The translations under genes and the position numbers were made by a program. 64,000 nucleotides of DNA. It comes from Rutpela maculata (Eukaryota; Arthropoda; Insecta; Coleoptera; Cerambycidae). The stretch's first letter is position 1; each line of letters starts with the position of its first letter. Location: contig OW386292.2 in NCBI GenBank assembly GCA_936432065.2, forward strand, positions 99,467,829 through 99,531,828, given 5' to 3'. This document shows positions 10,834 through 21,977 of this stretch, one piece after another. The notes beneath the pieces were generated by a model. That model was not told where the DNA came from. It saw nothing but the letters and a program-made list of their open reading frames with translations, and did no database searches.

Positions 10834-11017
10834 TGTGAGGTGAGGTACGGTACCAGTTTCAGTGACTGGACCTCGATCGGCGAAGTTAAGCACGGCCGAG
10901 CGAGTCCGTCACTTGGGTTGGTGACAGTATCTCATCTCACCGTCCTGGTTAAGTGGTAGAGTAGCATTAGCTAAACTTCGCCAGGACGTTAATATAAATA
11001 AGGCATTAAAAAAAAAA
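10834..11017 (+). mobile_element. 5S rRNA-derived SINE (SINE3-like)
   Basis: Around 10862-10935 the sequence follows the 3' half of 5S rRNA: CCTCGATCGGCGAAGTTAAG, then CACTTGGGTTGGTGACAG, which parallels the gene's internal promoter region. It continues into a tail with GGTTAAGTGGTAGAG and CTAAACTTCGCC, then AATAAGGCATTAAAA. The tail core matches the 3' end of the LINE at 55890-57255. It is not a functional 5S gene, as the 5' domain is missing and the sequence runs into a LINE-like tail. Confidence 0.7.
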
Positions 11018-11099
11018 TCGGATTCAGCACACAAAACTACTTAAGGCGTGATAGGTTTAGTCCTTGGAGCAGAATTTTTTTTTTGAAGACCTATCTTGT

Positions 11100-11400
11100 A
11101 GTTCAGGTTTTGCTTGCTTTTATTATTCTGATACACAAGGTACATAAATCACATAATGATTGTACTATTATACAGGATGTCCTAGAGGTAGATGACTAAA
11201 GGATGTGAGGTGATCCTCTCCAATACTTGTCCAATATATATATTTTTTCCAAAATTTTCGGTTGCTGCGTTTTGGCAGAAAAAATTGCTCCTTTGGATTT
11301 CATCCCCCTCGTCACCCCGTGAAACGCGCCACCCTTTTGCGTTAATATTTTGCAAAATTGTTCCCTTCACTTATTGTTAACTATATTCCTTCTCTCAATG
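11100..11400. repeat. Probable MITE-like or dispersed repeat, uncertain
   Basis: The stretch contains TACAGGATGTCC followed by a GATGACTAAAGGATGTGAGG segment and a CCCCGTGAAACGCG segment. It has balanced open frames on both strands (11192-11380 plus, 11182-11370 minus), which is typical of non-coding dispersed repeats. No terminal inverted repeats could be fixed by eye. Confidence 0.3.
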
Positions 11401-11440
11401 AAGATAGGGCCTGGGGGCGTTTCACCCTACTTATTCGGCT

Positions 11441-11806
11441 ATGCCCTTTCAAAAAAATTTAGAAAAAGATCGGAAACTGGCATACGAATGCATGAAAAAG
11501 CAAGCAGACCACTTTAAAATCCTCTTCGACAATAAGAGAAGAACCAACAAAACCGTAAGCGTTGGAGATTTTGTATTTCACCCATCAGGCAACAGTCATT
11601 TGGCAAAGCTAGGTGATAAATATGATGGTCCGTTCGAGGTGCTCCAAAGTCTTCCAAATGACAGATTTGAAATCAAGAATCTAGCAACACATCGAAAGAG
11701 GGTCGTCGCCAAGGACATGATCAGAATCTGGCCAGGCGAATTTTCAGAGGATTCCCAAAATAAAGTAAGTCAACTTTTTGACATGATGACGTGTGAGCGT
11801 GGTTGA
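11441..11806 (+). pseudogene. Ty3/Gypsy integrase C-terminal fragment
   Basis: This is a 121-residue open fragment. It has the post-catalytic integrase region: a basic helix ending before VGDFV, then KLGDKYDGPFEVL, the GPF(E/D)V hallmark of the integrase C-terminal SH3-like fold. A basic RKRVVAKDMIRIW end follows. No catalytic core precedes it: upstream sequence has only short pieces near 11400. It belongs to a different lineage from the two other Gypsy elements here. The sequence downstream probably contains its 3' LTR. Confidence 0.7.
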
Positions 11807-11814
11807 GATAAAAG

Positions 11815-12300
11815 TTTTGAGCGTTATTGAGATACATTTTTTTTTTTTTTTGGTTGTGTAGACACGTGATTAAACCTCTGAGCTGCCTTGTGCAGACACG
11901 TTTAATTACCTCTGAGCTGTCACATGTTGTGGAGACACGTGATTAGACCTCTGAGCTGTTTGTGCTGTGAGAAGCCCCGCGCTTCACAGTAGAGTACTGA
12001 GTTGAGCTGTTGGAAGCTCGGAGCTTCGCAGTGGAGTAGAGATTGAGTTGTTTGAAGCTATACCCATCGCCGTTGAATATTGATTTGCATTGTTTGAAAT
12101 GTCACGTTTCGTAGTGTTTTTCTGAACTGAAAGCAAAATGCTTTCCCATTTGCAGTTATTACCTGAGCTGGCTTGTGTTATCATTTTACGGGTTCAAAAG
12201 GAGTCAGCAGAGCCATAATCTTGCCTATGGAGCCAGGGAAGAAGAATAATTCGAGAACGAATTATAGATCAGGTTGGCCGTGTGTGCGTTTTTCACATTT
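11815..12300 (+). repeat. Probable 3' UTR/LTR of the fragmentary Gypsy element, with internal direct repeats
   Basis: Three copies of a unit of about 31-34 bp (core GAGCTG after AGACACGTGATTA and ACCTCT) occur at 11855-11885, 11888-11919 and 11925-11958. Two copies of a GAAGC...GCTTC-CAGT-GAGTA unit follow at about 11970-12060. Such enhancer-like subrepeats are common in LTRs. I could not locate a matching 5' LTR in the window. Confidence 0.4.
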
Positions 12301-13029
12301 AGTTATTGAGTCATGATCAATGCCTCTCTTATTCATAGTTTGTTTATAAAATATAATTTATTACTTTAAAAATATAGTATTTCCAAGCAATGTAATCTTG
12401 AGAAGTCACGAAGCAGTTTTGTAAGCGAGATTATTCATTCGCATTTTAACATTGACTAAAATAAGTTGTACTAATTTGGTTAATATACGGTGTGTTCTAC
12501 AGACTAGTTTCTTGCTTTATTTTTGGATTTTGGGGTAATTTTCTAACATACATTTATTTCTTAATATATTTTATTATTATAAATACATAACTTTATTGTC
12601 TAATTATTTTTCATTTATTTTTTAAACACTAATAACGGAGCAATATTTAAAGAAAGATATTATGTAAACTCCGGTATATAAATCGTTTTCTGCTAATAAT
12701 AAAAAACTGATTTTACTAAATATTTAATTGCTTTATTTCAGTTATTTTTGTGTTAATTATTAATAATGCTGATAATTTGACAAATATATTAATACAAATT
12801 GTACAAGGTACAACACGCCTATGACTTCTCAGCGACGCGCAATTAAATAAACAAAAAAACGATAAAGGAAACCGTAAACGGGCCTAATAGCAACATATAT
12901 TTGATATAAAATATCTACAACGTATCTACCGGATTGCATAACGTGAAGCAATTTACTATAATGTGATTCACTATGATGACGCTATCGATTCCGGAGAGCT
13001 CTTAACTTAGTAAATATTTAGTAAAAACT
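12300..13029. other. AT-rich stretch without recognisable features
   Basis: I see no coding potential, inverted repeats or RNA. The last 100 bp may be the 5' leader of the LINE that starts at 13030. Confidence 0.5.
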
Positions 13030-14153
13030 ATGGATCCATATATAAAAGAATACAATAGTAGATCCATTGAAATCTCAGTAATTAGCAACATAAAAGATTT
13101 TAATGAAATTCAATACATTTCACAGATCAAGTTTAAAATATTTCATAACATAATCCCCAGCATTCATAAAAACTGTTATGAACTTTCTGTATATTTAAGC
13201 CACTTCTCTGGAGATTTCGAAGTGATAGTTCTTACTGAAACATTCCAAGTACAAGATACAAATATGTTTAACATAAATGGCTATATTATATAATGAAAGC
13301 AACCTTAATAAAAATGATGGAACACTAGTTTTTATCAAATCTTTAGAGTATACCTACGAAATTGCACACATTGGCGAAATAAAAGTGATTAAGAAGTGAA
13401 AAGTCATAAAAATAACAAAATAATAATTACTGCGATATACACGTCACCCAGTATATGCCTTAATACATTTAACATCGGTTTACTAAACTGCTTAAACGAA
13501 ATGGAAAAAAGTTAAATGCACGTTTATTTTCGGAATTATAAATATTATGATGACGACTATGTGGAGGAATATAAAAATATATTGAGTTCATATGGATACA
13601 TTCATACATCAATAATTATACCCGAATGTCAAGTAAGTCATGCCTAGATCATTTTTTAAAGTACATTGCACACAGATGAAAATGATATAAAACCAATCAT
13701 TCCAAGACAAAATATCACGGATCATTTTCTTACTGTTACTTTATTTCAAACAGTCTGAAAAAACTGAAAAAAGTCATTAATTATAACGACTTAAAAAAGG
13801 CTCAGCAACAAGAAAGTTGGAATGATATATATGAATAAAATAATATAAATCTAATTATACATTCGTTAAGAAATTAAAAACATACATAGAAAAACACACT
13901 AACCAAATAAAAATAAATAATAAACATAAAAAAAGAAAATAATGGATAACAGCAGGACTAATTAAATCTATCAAAACAAAAATTGAAATGTACCAACAAC
14001 TAATGAACGAACCTAATAACAACGAACTCGAAAGAAATTGCAAAATTTACATAAATATATTAACTTCATTATTAAAAAATATTAAGCCAGATTATTATAA
14101 ATCAATTATTAATAAAAATTCGTCAAAAAATCTATGGTCAACTATAAACAATA
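13030..14153 (+). pseudogene. CR1/L2-like LINE, endonuclease part
   Basis: The reading from ATG 13030 gives a start typical of a CR1/L2-type ORF2: S-I-H-K-N, then a hydrophobic strand and VLTETF, the second conserved motif of the EEP endonuclease (residue about 70). A stop at 13291 and several shifts follow. Further pieces can be read to about 14150, where LWSTINN-like sequence, normally just before the RT domain, is cut by a 2.4-kb insertion. The rest of the element lies at 16545-17600. Confidence 0.6.
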
Positions 14154-16540
14154 TGTTACGGTTGCTTTTGTCACGTTAGAAGTTGTGATATAATTTGTTA
14201 TTTTGCTGGGAAAGAGTATGGATAAACACAACACTGTTAGATGTTTAACTATAGAATTCAATCACTAAATCGATACGTTAACTTTATGTAATTCATTATT
14301 CAAGTTATACCAATCAAAAAAAAAATGTGTCATGTATTGGTATTGTATTTTCACATATTAAAAGTATTTTCTAGTCACATTTGCGTACTTTGGTAATCCT
14401 TTTGTGGTAGTCCAGCCAACTTGTGTCTAGAAATAAACATAAAACTTCAATAAAAACATTTTTGAGTAATGTATTTAAATAATTACTTTACCTTCATCAA
14501 TCACAGTATTGTATGGTACATTTCTTTTCCATGTAAATTGCTAATTCTCTGACATAGTGTGGAATCTGGAAATAAATAGGAACTATAAACAAATCGCATT
14601 CATAAACATAACCATAACTCAAGTAGTCCAATCTATGATAACGACTAGTTCAAATATATCACTTACCTTCTGCGCCTTATGTTATTTGCTTATTAAAAAT
14701 TCATATTCATTAGTTGTTTATAAGAATAATAAAGTGAACAAAATAATAGGTTATAGGAATTTGATATGAACCAGTCTCGAGGGTAATCAGCTGGTAAGCA
14801 GAGTTCGATTCAGTTCTTAACTGAATGTTTGCTCACTGAACAGTTGCTGTTCGGAGTAGCTCGATTTAATGTTTTACCTTAATATATTTTGCTAAAGTTA
14901 GTAATCCTTCAATTTTTCAATTCAATTCATTTAATATACGAGAGCATATAATTTTTTATCGTTAAAAATTGTCGTAATATTATATCACTTCTTATCTGAT
15001 CTCGGATCAACAGGTTAATCTTCGTCAGGTTTAGCTTTTAATCGTAGGGGACTTCTGTGATGGAACTTCTCAAATGTTATACAAATTACGTATATCGAAT
15101 TGAATTTTTTCTTGTAAAATAAATCATTTTTGTGATTACTTTTCTACAATCCTTCCTTGAAGGGTTTCGAATGGTATCGCGAAAATTCAATTATTCTTTT
15201 GTCGTTTCGTCTGCGCAGTAAATCCTGCGCAAGGCACCTGTCTAGTAAGGAAACAGGTTCTTTGTACTTCCTTCTTGGCGTGACCTTTGAGGCGAAAAGG
15301 CGTGTGCCTGTGGCAGCTTGGTAAATCGGTGAGAGAAATCTCTTATCCACATTTTGTTAAAAGTTACATGGTTTGTTGAATTGTATCGTGGGGATTCAAT
15401 ATTTACCAGTTATAAGGATTTGGGAAAAATCTACTCAGCATGATTGCTGGATTAATGGCTACAATAGAGCACGTGTTAGGTCGAGCACATGGTCGACATT
15501 TTGTTAAGCCCTAAAAGGGTGAGTTATTAGATTGCTAGTGGACGTAAATAGTAAATGGTACTAATTTGAATATTAACAATTTTAGGCTTTTTTTTTTGGA
15601 AATGGTACATTTCGTAGATTAGTGGTTAGATAATGATATAGTTAAGTACTTAAATGGTTGAATAATTTTGGAGCTTATACCGATGGATGTTTTTTTTGGT
15701 TGTTCCTTTTAATTACTTCGAGATGGTTTTAACTGGTTGTGGTTCGAGCTGAAATTTGGCAGAGTTGATCGATCACCCTAGAGTACAAGAAAAACAGTTC
15801 AACGCTCATACCTTTCCACTCCTGGAAAAAGTTAAGTGTTCTCACATATTCTTCCTTGTATTTCAAAATTTAAAAAAAAAACTTAAGATTTAGCGTCAGT
15901 CGTAACTTGTATAATTTTGGTTATATGTATGTATATATTTTTTTAAAAATTATTTCATAGCGTTAAGACATGAATTAAGTATCTACTTGCATAATACTAT
16001 TTCATGATATATGTAAAATTACCTATTAACGGGGAATATTAAATTCCACGTGCATAACTATTTTTTTTACTGTGTAAACTGCGTGCAATTGCATTTGGTA
16101 TTATTATCCGATTTCCCGTGTTAATAATTTTGTATTCTCTTTCCTTTTTTTAAACTTGTGAACCTAACCTGTTATAGGTTTAACTTATTAAATAAATTTA
16201 TCACTTTGACACGCCTGAGGTGTTACGTTAAATTTGATACGCTTATTTTTTTGACTTGGTATTATTTAAAATGTAAATAAAGATTTGTTATAAGCTCCAC
16301 TTCATGGGTTTTCTTTCTCAGATTATACATTGACAGTTTATTAATATTATGTTTATTTAGGTACCTAGACAGTTAATTAGGCAACCAGTATGTCCGTATA
16401 TACTGGGGACTCACCCCGAGAGTGACGGAAGCTGACCGAGGACTGGTAAGGTGTGAAAATTGATAACCCAGGTTTAAAAATACAGGAGGTAACAATCCCC
16501 GTATCATCATTGATATCCCGGGGCTAAAGCTCCCGTATCA
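14154..16540. mobile_element. 2387-bp non-coding insertion with LTR-like ends
   Basis: The segment starts TGTTACGG and ends CCCGTATCA, giving TG...CA ends with an imperfect inverted repeat (TGTTACGG versus TGATACGG). It is flanked by AATA at 14150-14153 and 16541-16544. The LINE coding sequence resumes directly after it. No gag or pol motif is visible inside. I read it as a long solo LTR or an LTR element that lost its interior. The start TGTTACGGT recurs at 63302. Confidence 0.6.
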
Positions 16541-16544
16541 AATA

Positions 16545-17600
16545 TCTATCAGAAAGTAGAACCTAAATCCACAATAAATAAAATAAAATTGGAGGGCTCT
16601 CAGATAATCACAGACAAAAGGAGTATAGCTAATAAAATGAATAAGCATTACAGCAACCTAAGAGAAAAATACGCAAAGAAAATTATAACACCAAAAGACT
16701 TCAATGATAATACTGAAATCTTGGACAGCACCATGTCTCTATATCCTATTAACAAATTTGAAATACTATTAAAAACCGGTCTCACTTATATCCAATATTG
16801 CCAAAATAATAGAAAGAATCTTAAAATGTAGGATATTAAGTTTTTTAGATAAATATAAAATATTATCTGACAGACGGTACGGATTTAGGGAAGGGACGTC
16901 AATAGAAGACGCAATACGTAACCTGATGTCTCAAATTTATAATTCTCTAGACAAGAAAATTCGTATTCTTTGTAAATTCGTGGATTTAGCAAAAGCTTTT
17001 GACACTGTATGCCACCGAAAATCGCTAGAAAAATTAGAAAGGTATGAATCAAGAGGTGATGTGCTTAAACTATTAGTCGACCGTGTATAATACGTAGCTA
17101 TAGAAGAAACAATCAGTGATCCAAGATTGGTAAAATACGGAGTTCCTCATGGAACAGTTCTTGGGCCGGTACTATTTACTATTTATATATACAACCCTTT
17201 ATTTTTTGAGACTCGGGTACAATACTTAGTTTTGCAGATGACACCGTAATCCTATATTAGGCAAATTCTTGGCAGGAGCTTAAACATATGGCAGAAAATG
17301 ATTTTAAATACATTAAATCCTGGTTTCAGAGTAACACATTTTAAATTGTAATAAAAAACATTATTTACCATTTACATCCTATGCTAATAATTTGCCAAAT
17401 ATGGGACCACTAAATATTGATCATGACACCTAAGCATTATATTTGACAGACATTTAAGATGGGACCTACAAATGGTTTTCTTTCAAGGTTTAAATACCTG
17501 ATGGACAATTTAGACATAAAACACCTGAAAATACTCTATTATGCACTAGACGAACAAAATTGTTGATCAGAATAGTTGCAGATGTTAAATAATCCAACAT
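16545..17600 (+). pseudogene. CR1/L2-like LINE, reverse transcriptase part
   Basis: After the insertion the frame gives the pre-RT linker (16589-16831). Then come R-R-Y-G-F-R-E-G-T-S, V-D-L-A-K-A-F-D-T-V (RT block with the first catalytic Asp, about 16980-17010), G-V-P-H-G-T-V-L-G-P (about 17140-17170) and F-A-D-D-T-V (about 17230), the YADD-equivalent. Stops and shifts are scattered throughout. The end is not sharp and recognisable sequence fades near 17600. Confidence 0.7.
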
Positions 17601-17940
17601 TAAGCTTTTAAATGGCATAAACACAGCAAAATTCACTTAAGAAACACGTTTAATCGGCAGATGATTTATGACAGCTGTTTGTTTCTCCTAAAGTCTCAAG
17701 ATCTGTGACATCAGCACACACGACCCACAAATGTAAATTTATCCTGTAATTTACAATTTTTCGTTTTTATTTTGTTTTCCTGAAGGCAAAATATTTGTGA
17801 ACTGATGTACAATAGAGACCCTTGAGTTATCTGCCAAATTTTCATTATTTTAAGTGCCATTTTGCTTAGTTATTTACAATAATTAACTTTAAATGAGTTT
17901 TTAGGAACATGCAATCACATGGGGAAGTTAATACATATTT
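17600..17940. other. No recognisable feature
   Basis: This is AT-rich sequence between the dead LINE and the Harbinger fragment. I see nothing supportable in it. Confidence 0.4.
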
Positions 17941-17945
17941 TTATA

Positions 17946-18240
17946 GGTATGCCAGGATACATGCACAATGCAGAAGTATTTAGAAATATTGCCCTGTTCC
18001 GTGCTTCAACAAGGTAAGAAACCTCTTATTACCTCACAACTTGCATCTCATAGCAGATTCAGCATATCCCCTATTGCCAAACTTAATGTGTCCTTTTAGA
18101 GATACAGGGCATTTGAGACCGCAGCAAGGGCGATGCAATGAAAAATTATGTTGGATACGATCAATGATTGAAAGGGTTTTTGGTATTTTAAAAAATGAAT
18201 TCTGCAGACTAAAATCTTTGGATATCAACAACCCGGAATT
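17946..18240 (+). pseudogene. PIF/Harbinger transposase (DDE_Tnp_4) C-terminal fragment
   Basis: A first piece (17946-18015) reads M-P-G-Y-M-H-N-A-E-V-F-R-N, the region just after the second catalytic Asp in Harbinger transposases. After a break, 18041-18235 reads L-I-A-D-S-A-Y-P-L-L, then a P-F-R-D-T-G segment, CNEKL, IRSMIERVFGILK and CRLKSLD. The IER-FG-LK motif carries the catalytic Glu. N-terminal half, start and stop are missing. It is the same family as the fragments at 42613 and 44188. Confidence 0.75.
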
Positions 18241-18596
18241 TGGCAGTCGAATAACTGCGCCCCCCTGCGTTTCATAAAATTTCCTTATCGATCAAAACGA
18301 TACAGGCTGAATTTGAAATACACATGAATATTTGAACCTGTTAAGCACTATGACTCCTAAAAATTCTTAAAAATAGTCACTTGTAAAATATATGAAAAAT
18401 AAGGAAGAAAAAAATTATTAAACTTTGATCTAAAATATCTACGACGCTCATGAATACACATGTAAACTTTTATATTCCCAGCTGATCGTATCTAGGCTAA
18501 CGCAGTTCGGTCATTGAACTGTGAAATGTGCCGCAGCCAGTGACTCACCAGTATGTCAGGTAGTAAAGCGTTTGGACAATAACAGTTTCAACGTAG

Positions 18597-20400
18597 ATGT
18601 CAAAGCGAACACAAGTCGTGGAGAGAGATACAGAGAAACAACGTAAAAGCCAGTTTTTGAAACCCCCTAAAATTAATATTGTTCCACCGAGCGATGCGAA
18701 AGCAAAAAAGAAAACTTTTGAGAAAAAACCAAAACTCAAAAATCCTGCTGGCGCAAGCTGCAGCAATTTAAAAGTGCATCATAGTGCCAGAGACGCTAAA
18801 TCCCGTAGTTCCCTAAGTGAGAGTGAAAAAGTCTCGTGTATAAATTTAAGTGACAAAGACAGTGAGAAGGACACAAGTAGAATTAAGCTTAGTTCTAGTG
18901 AAACAAACATTAGCCATCTCAAAAAGGACATACAAAGTGACACGGACTCTGAGAGAGAGGATAGTGTGCCTAAGCGGCTAAAAAAGGACAAACTAATAAA
19001 CGTTAAATCAATCGTCATCAAAAAGGTACAGAAAACGCCTTTTTATACCTTTAATAGAATTCTTACTGATAAAGATAAGGAAGCGAGCAAAAAACTCATT
19101 CAAATAGCTAAGGAATTTAAAGAATTTGAAACATCCAAACAACTTAAATTCACTGGAGCGATACCTAAAATTATTAAACCGAAAGTTAAAACCCAAACAG
19201 AAACTCTTTCTGATCTAAATAAACAAATTCTTATAGATTAGGAGCTTTTAGAAAAAGGGTACTGCAGTGCTTATGAAACAGAGGCGGAAAGCACTCTAGA
19301 AAACATTGAAATGGCAACAAATATACCAACTCAAACCCCTGAACTGGAAATTGAACAACCTACAACCCAGAACAAAATCCAAGAAATTATCCAAGAAAAA
19401 AAACAGGAAAATATTCCCTTTGAAACGTTTGAACTTCCTGGTAACCCACTAATCACAACAGCTGACATTACTGAACAGAAAAAGCAACTCGAAGACCTGC
19501 AGGCAACTGAAAAATTAATACTAAAACTTCTTAATGAAGACAAGATTCAGATAGAGAACAATAAAATTATTGTTGGTAAAAAAGTAATCCAGAGAATTGA
19601 ACATAATTCTGACGATGAAATGGACATATCAACATCTGAAAAATCTCAAGAAAGTCCTAAATTTGTTACACCAAAACGCGTAAGCTGATTATCAAAACTA
19701 ATTTCTACTCCACCAACAAATAGACCTGTCACTACTCAAAATCGTTATCAAAATTTACCTCTGGAAAAAGATGATACTGCCTCACAAATCATAAATAAAA
19801 CCGGCGCATCCACCATAAAAAATAACCAAACACAACAAAAACAACCCGAGAAGCAGAACGAGAAGCAGAAGGAGAATCTATACAAAAACCCGCCAATTGT
19901 ACTTAAGAGCACCTTTAAAAATCACTCTAAATTGACTGCCGAACTTAGAAAAAACATTACTAAAGGCTTCTACGTCAAATATGCTCCCCGCTCAACGCTA
20001 TTATACATCTCTGATAAAAACGAATATACAAATTACACCAAAAAACTCCAACTTGATGAAAATCTGGAATATCATACCTATACCCTACCAGAAAACAAAA
20101 CACACATTTTTGTTTTGCGTGGACTCAATGGCAGCCCAAAATTAGATGATATCATTGACGATATACAGGACAACCATGGAATCAGGGTCATACACCTTTT
20201 CCCAATGAAAACGAAATATTCCCCTCTCTATCCTGTTGTTTTTGAAAATGACGTTACCTTACGAGAACTTCAATCCAAAATAAAATTCCTCATGTATACC
20301 AAAGTACAATGGGAGCGCCGCAGAAATGAACGGCAACTAACACAGTGCAGGCGTTGTCAAGCATGGGGACACGCTGCCACTAACTGCCACAGAAGCCCTC
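18597..20400 (+). pseudogene. Jockey ORF1 (Gag-like), N-terminal part
   Basis: One frame is open from ATG 18597 to the insertion site except for two stops, TAG 19239-19241 and TGA 19686-19688. The first 300 residues are lysine/serine-rich and low in complexity. The region from about 19932 encodes the RRM-like/PRE_C2HC domain (FYVKY..., HIFVLRGLNG..., IRVIHLFPMKTK) followed by the first zinc knuckle C-x2-C-x4-H-x4-C at about 20347-20390. In jockey elements this protein binds the element RNA. The rest of the knuckles lies at 25400. Confidence 0.8.
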
Positions 20401-20670
20401 TATAGCGACTATAGCGACTCACTCACTGGAAATCGAGAAGTTCCAAAAGCGAGAAGTTTCCATGGAGTCGCTAAGAAACAAAAAGGAAAACTCGATCCAT
20501 AATGGAGAAGTTTCCATGGAGTCGCTAAGAAAAATAAAAACATTCGATATAAAAATATAATATCAATATACTAAAAAATACCAAAATCATATAAAATATG
20601 AACATGTATTAAAAACAAATATACGTATATTAACTTCGATTTTAATTTTATTTATAGCGATAACGCTATA
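20401..20670 (+). repeat. 5' LTR of young Gypsy element
   Basis: It begins TATAGCGACTATAGCG and ends GATAACGCTATA, an inverted TATAGCG/CGCTATA terminus instead of TG/CA. Internally, a 28-bp segment containing GTTTCCATGGAGTCGC occurs twice (about 20448-20475 and 20504-20531). Confidence 0.93.
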
Positions 20671-20674
20671 AATT

Positions 20675-20692
20675 TGGTGACCCCGACGTGAT
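20675..20692 (+). promoter_or_regulatory. Primer-binding site, tRNA-Trp type
   Basis: TGGTGACCCCGACGTGAT is exactly complementary to the 3' end of animal tRNA-Trp (...ATCACGTCGGGGTCACCA). It begins 4 nt after the LTR. Confidence 0.85.
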
Positions 20693-21013
20693 CATTTTAT
20701 GTCCAACGTGATAAATATATGCCAGAAGTGAAAATTTTATGTCCAACGTGATAAATATATACCAGAAGAGATTCAATATATCAACTACCGTTATAAATTG
20801 ACCATTTTATGAAGAGGAGAATTTTCCCGATGAATTTTGAATAGAAGTTCCAAATTTGAATAGATGTTCCTATAATTTATGGTAATTTCCTAATTCAATC
20901 AACTGAAGTTGTACATTACAAGTACTGTCATCTGTCGGTGAGTGAGTTAAAGTACATTCCCTTTTTTATCTGAGAGAGTAGTCAATCAATCAATCAATCA
21001 CAATCGATTAGTT

Positions 21014-21959
21014 ATGCAAAGACAACCTTCAGACGAGGATTTTCCTCAAACCCATTATGTCACCTCTGTCAAATTACCCCCATTCTGGAAATCAAAACCA
21101 GAAATTTGGTTTACCCAGATCGAATCACAGTTTTCTGTTGCAAAAATTGTCAATGATAAGAAAAAGTATGATCAGGTTATAGCTAATTTGCCATTAGATG
21201 TGATAGATAATATATACGATATAATATCTAATCCCCCGGAAACGGATCTCTATATAAATTTAAAGAAAGTTTTAATTTCACGTTTATCATCGAGTGAGGA
21301 AAAACGTCTGAATGATCTGTTATCAGGTTCCCAAATGGGCGATCTGAAACCTTCAGATTTCTATAGATCCATGCTGAATATGGTTGGAGGATTCAGCATG
21401 GTTAGTCAAGATTTATTGATAAAGCTATGGAAAAGACGTTTACCTCAAACAGTATATATTGCCATTACAGCTTCAGGGAAAACAGACACAAAAGAGATTC
21501 TAGATATTGCGGATCGGATCTGGGAGTCCTGTCAAAATTCAATGGTTGCATCGTACTCCAAAAATCCTCTTGACTCTGAGTCAACCGTTATCAGATTTAA
21601 CTACCACTATCAAAAATTTTTCAATCACTTTCCATGATTCAATTAATCAAGTATTACAAAAACAAGAAATTTTTAATTCTCGATTAAACTCTTTAGAATC
21701 CAGACTTTCCAATCAATCCTTCGAGCCTCAACCTTCTACTTCATGCTGCAACAATTGCAAAAGTAGAAACAATTCACAAACTCGTACCACTAATCGCAAT
21801 TGTTCACCCAGCCGTAATAATGTTTCCAATAAATTTGATCGTACAGACAATACTATTTGTTACTACCATCAACTTTATGGTGCCAATGCCTATCGTTGTG
21901 GAGGTGAATGGTGCAAATTCAGTAAGAATTGTAAAAAATCTGATAATTCTCAAAGATGA
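21014..21959 (+). pseudogene. gag: Gypsy gag with one frameshift
   Basis: The capsid part is read from ATG 21014 to 21637 (PPFWKSKPEIWFTQIESQF, then a helical LP..V-D-N-I-Y-D-I segment). Between about 21580 and 21640 the meaningful frame changes to the one ending at 21959. That frame holds a coiled segment and a C-terminal CxYHxxYGxxAxxC...WCKFSKNC motif, the atypical zinc-binding end of many insect Gypsy Gags. Without the 1-nt shift the protein would be about 315 residues. Pol starts 18 nt after the gag stop. Confidence 0.8.
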
Positions 21960-21977
21960 CTGAAGTTTGATAATTCT

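Larger units (their letters stand above)
10615..11095. mobile_element. Foldback/MITE with nested palindrome and SINE
   Basis: The outer arms (10615-10693 and about 11018-11095) are inverted copies containing CTGCTCCAAGGACTAAACC and GTGCAGAATCCG-like sequence. The left end ACACAGGTCTACAAAAAAA matches the left end of the foldback pair at 8794 at 17 of 19 positions, so both belong to one end-sharing family. A separate palindrome (10694-10829) and a SINE (10834-11017) fill the centre. Confidence 0.7.

Noticed and set aside
10862..10940. Functional 5S rRNA gene
   Set aside because: Only the 3' half resembles 5S, the first half is absent, and it runs straight into a LINE-type tail inside a foldback element.
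13855..14043. Minus-strand membrane-like 62-aa ORF
   Set aside because: AT-rich antisense of the dead LINE; hydrophobicity arises from A-rich plus-strand codons.
18779..19021. Minus-strand Ser/Leu-rich ORF
   Set aside because: Complement of the Lys/Ser-rich jockey ORF1 start; low complexity only.
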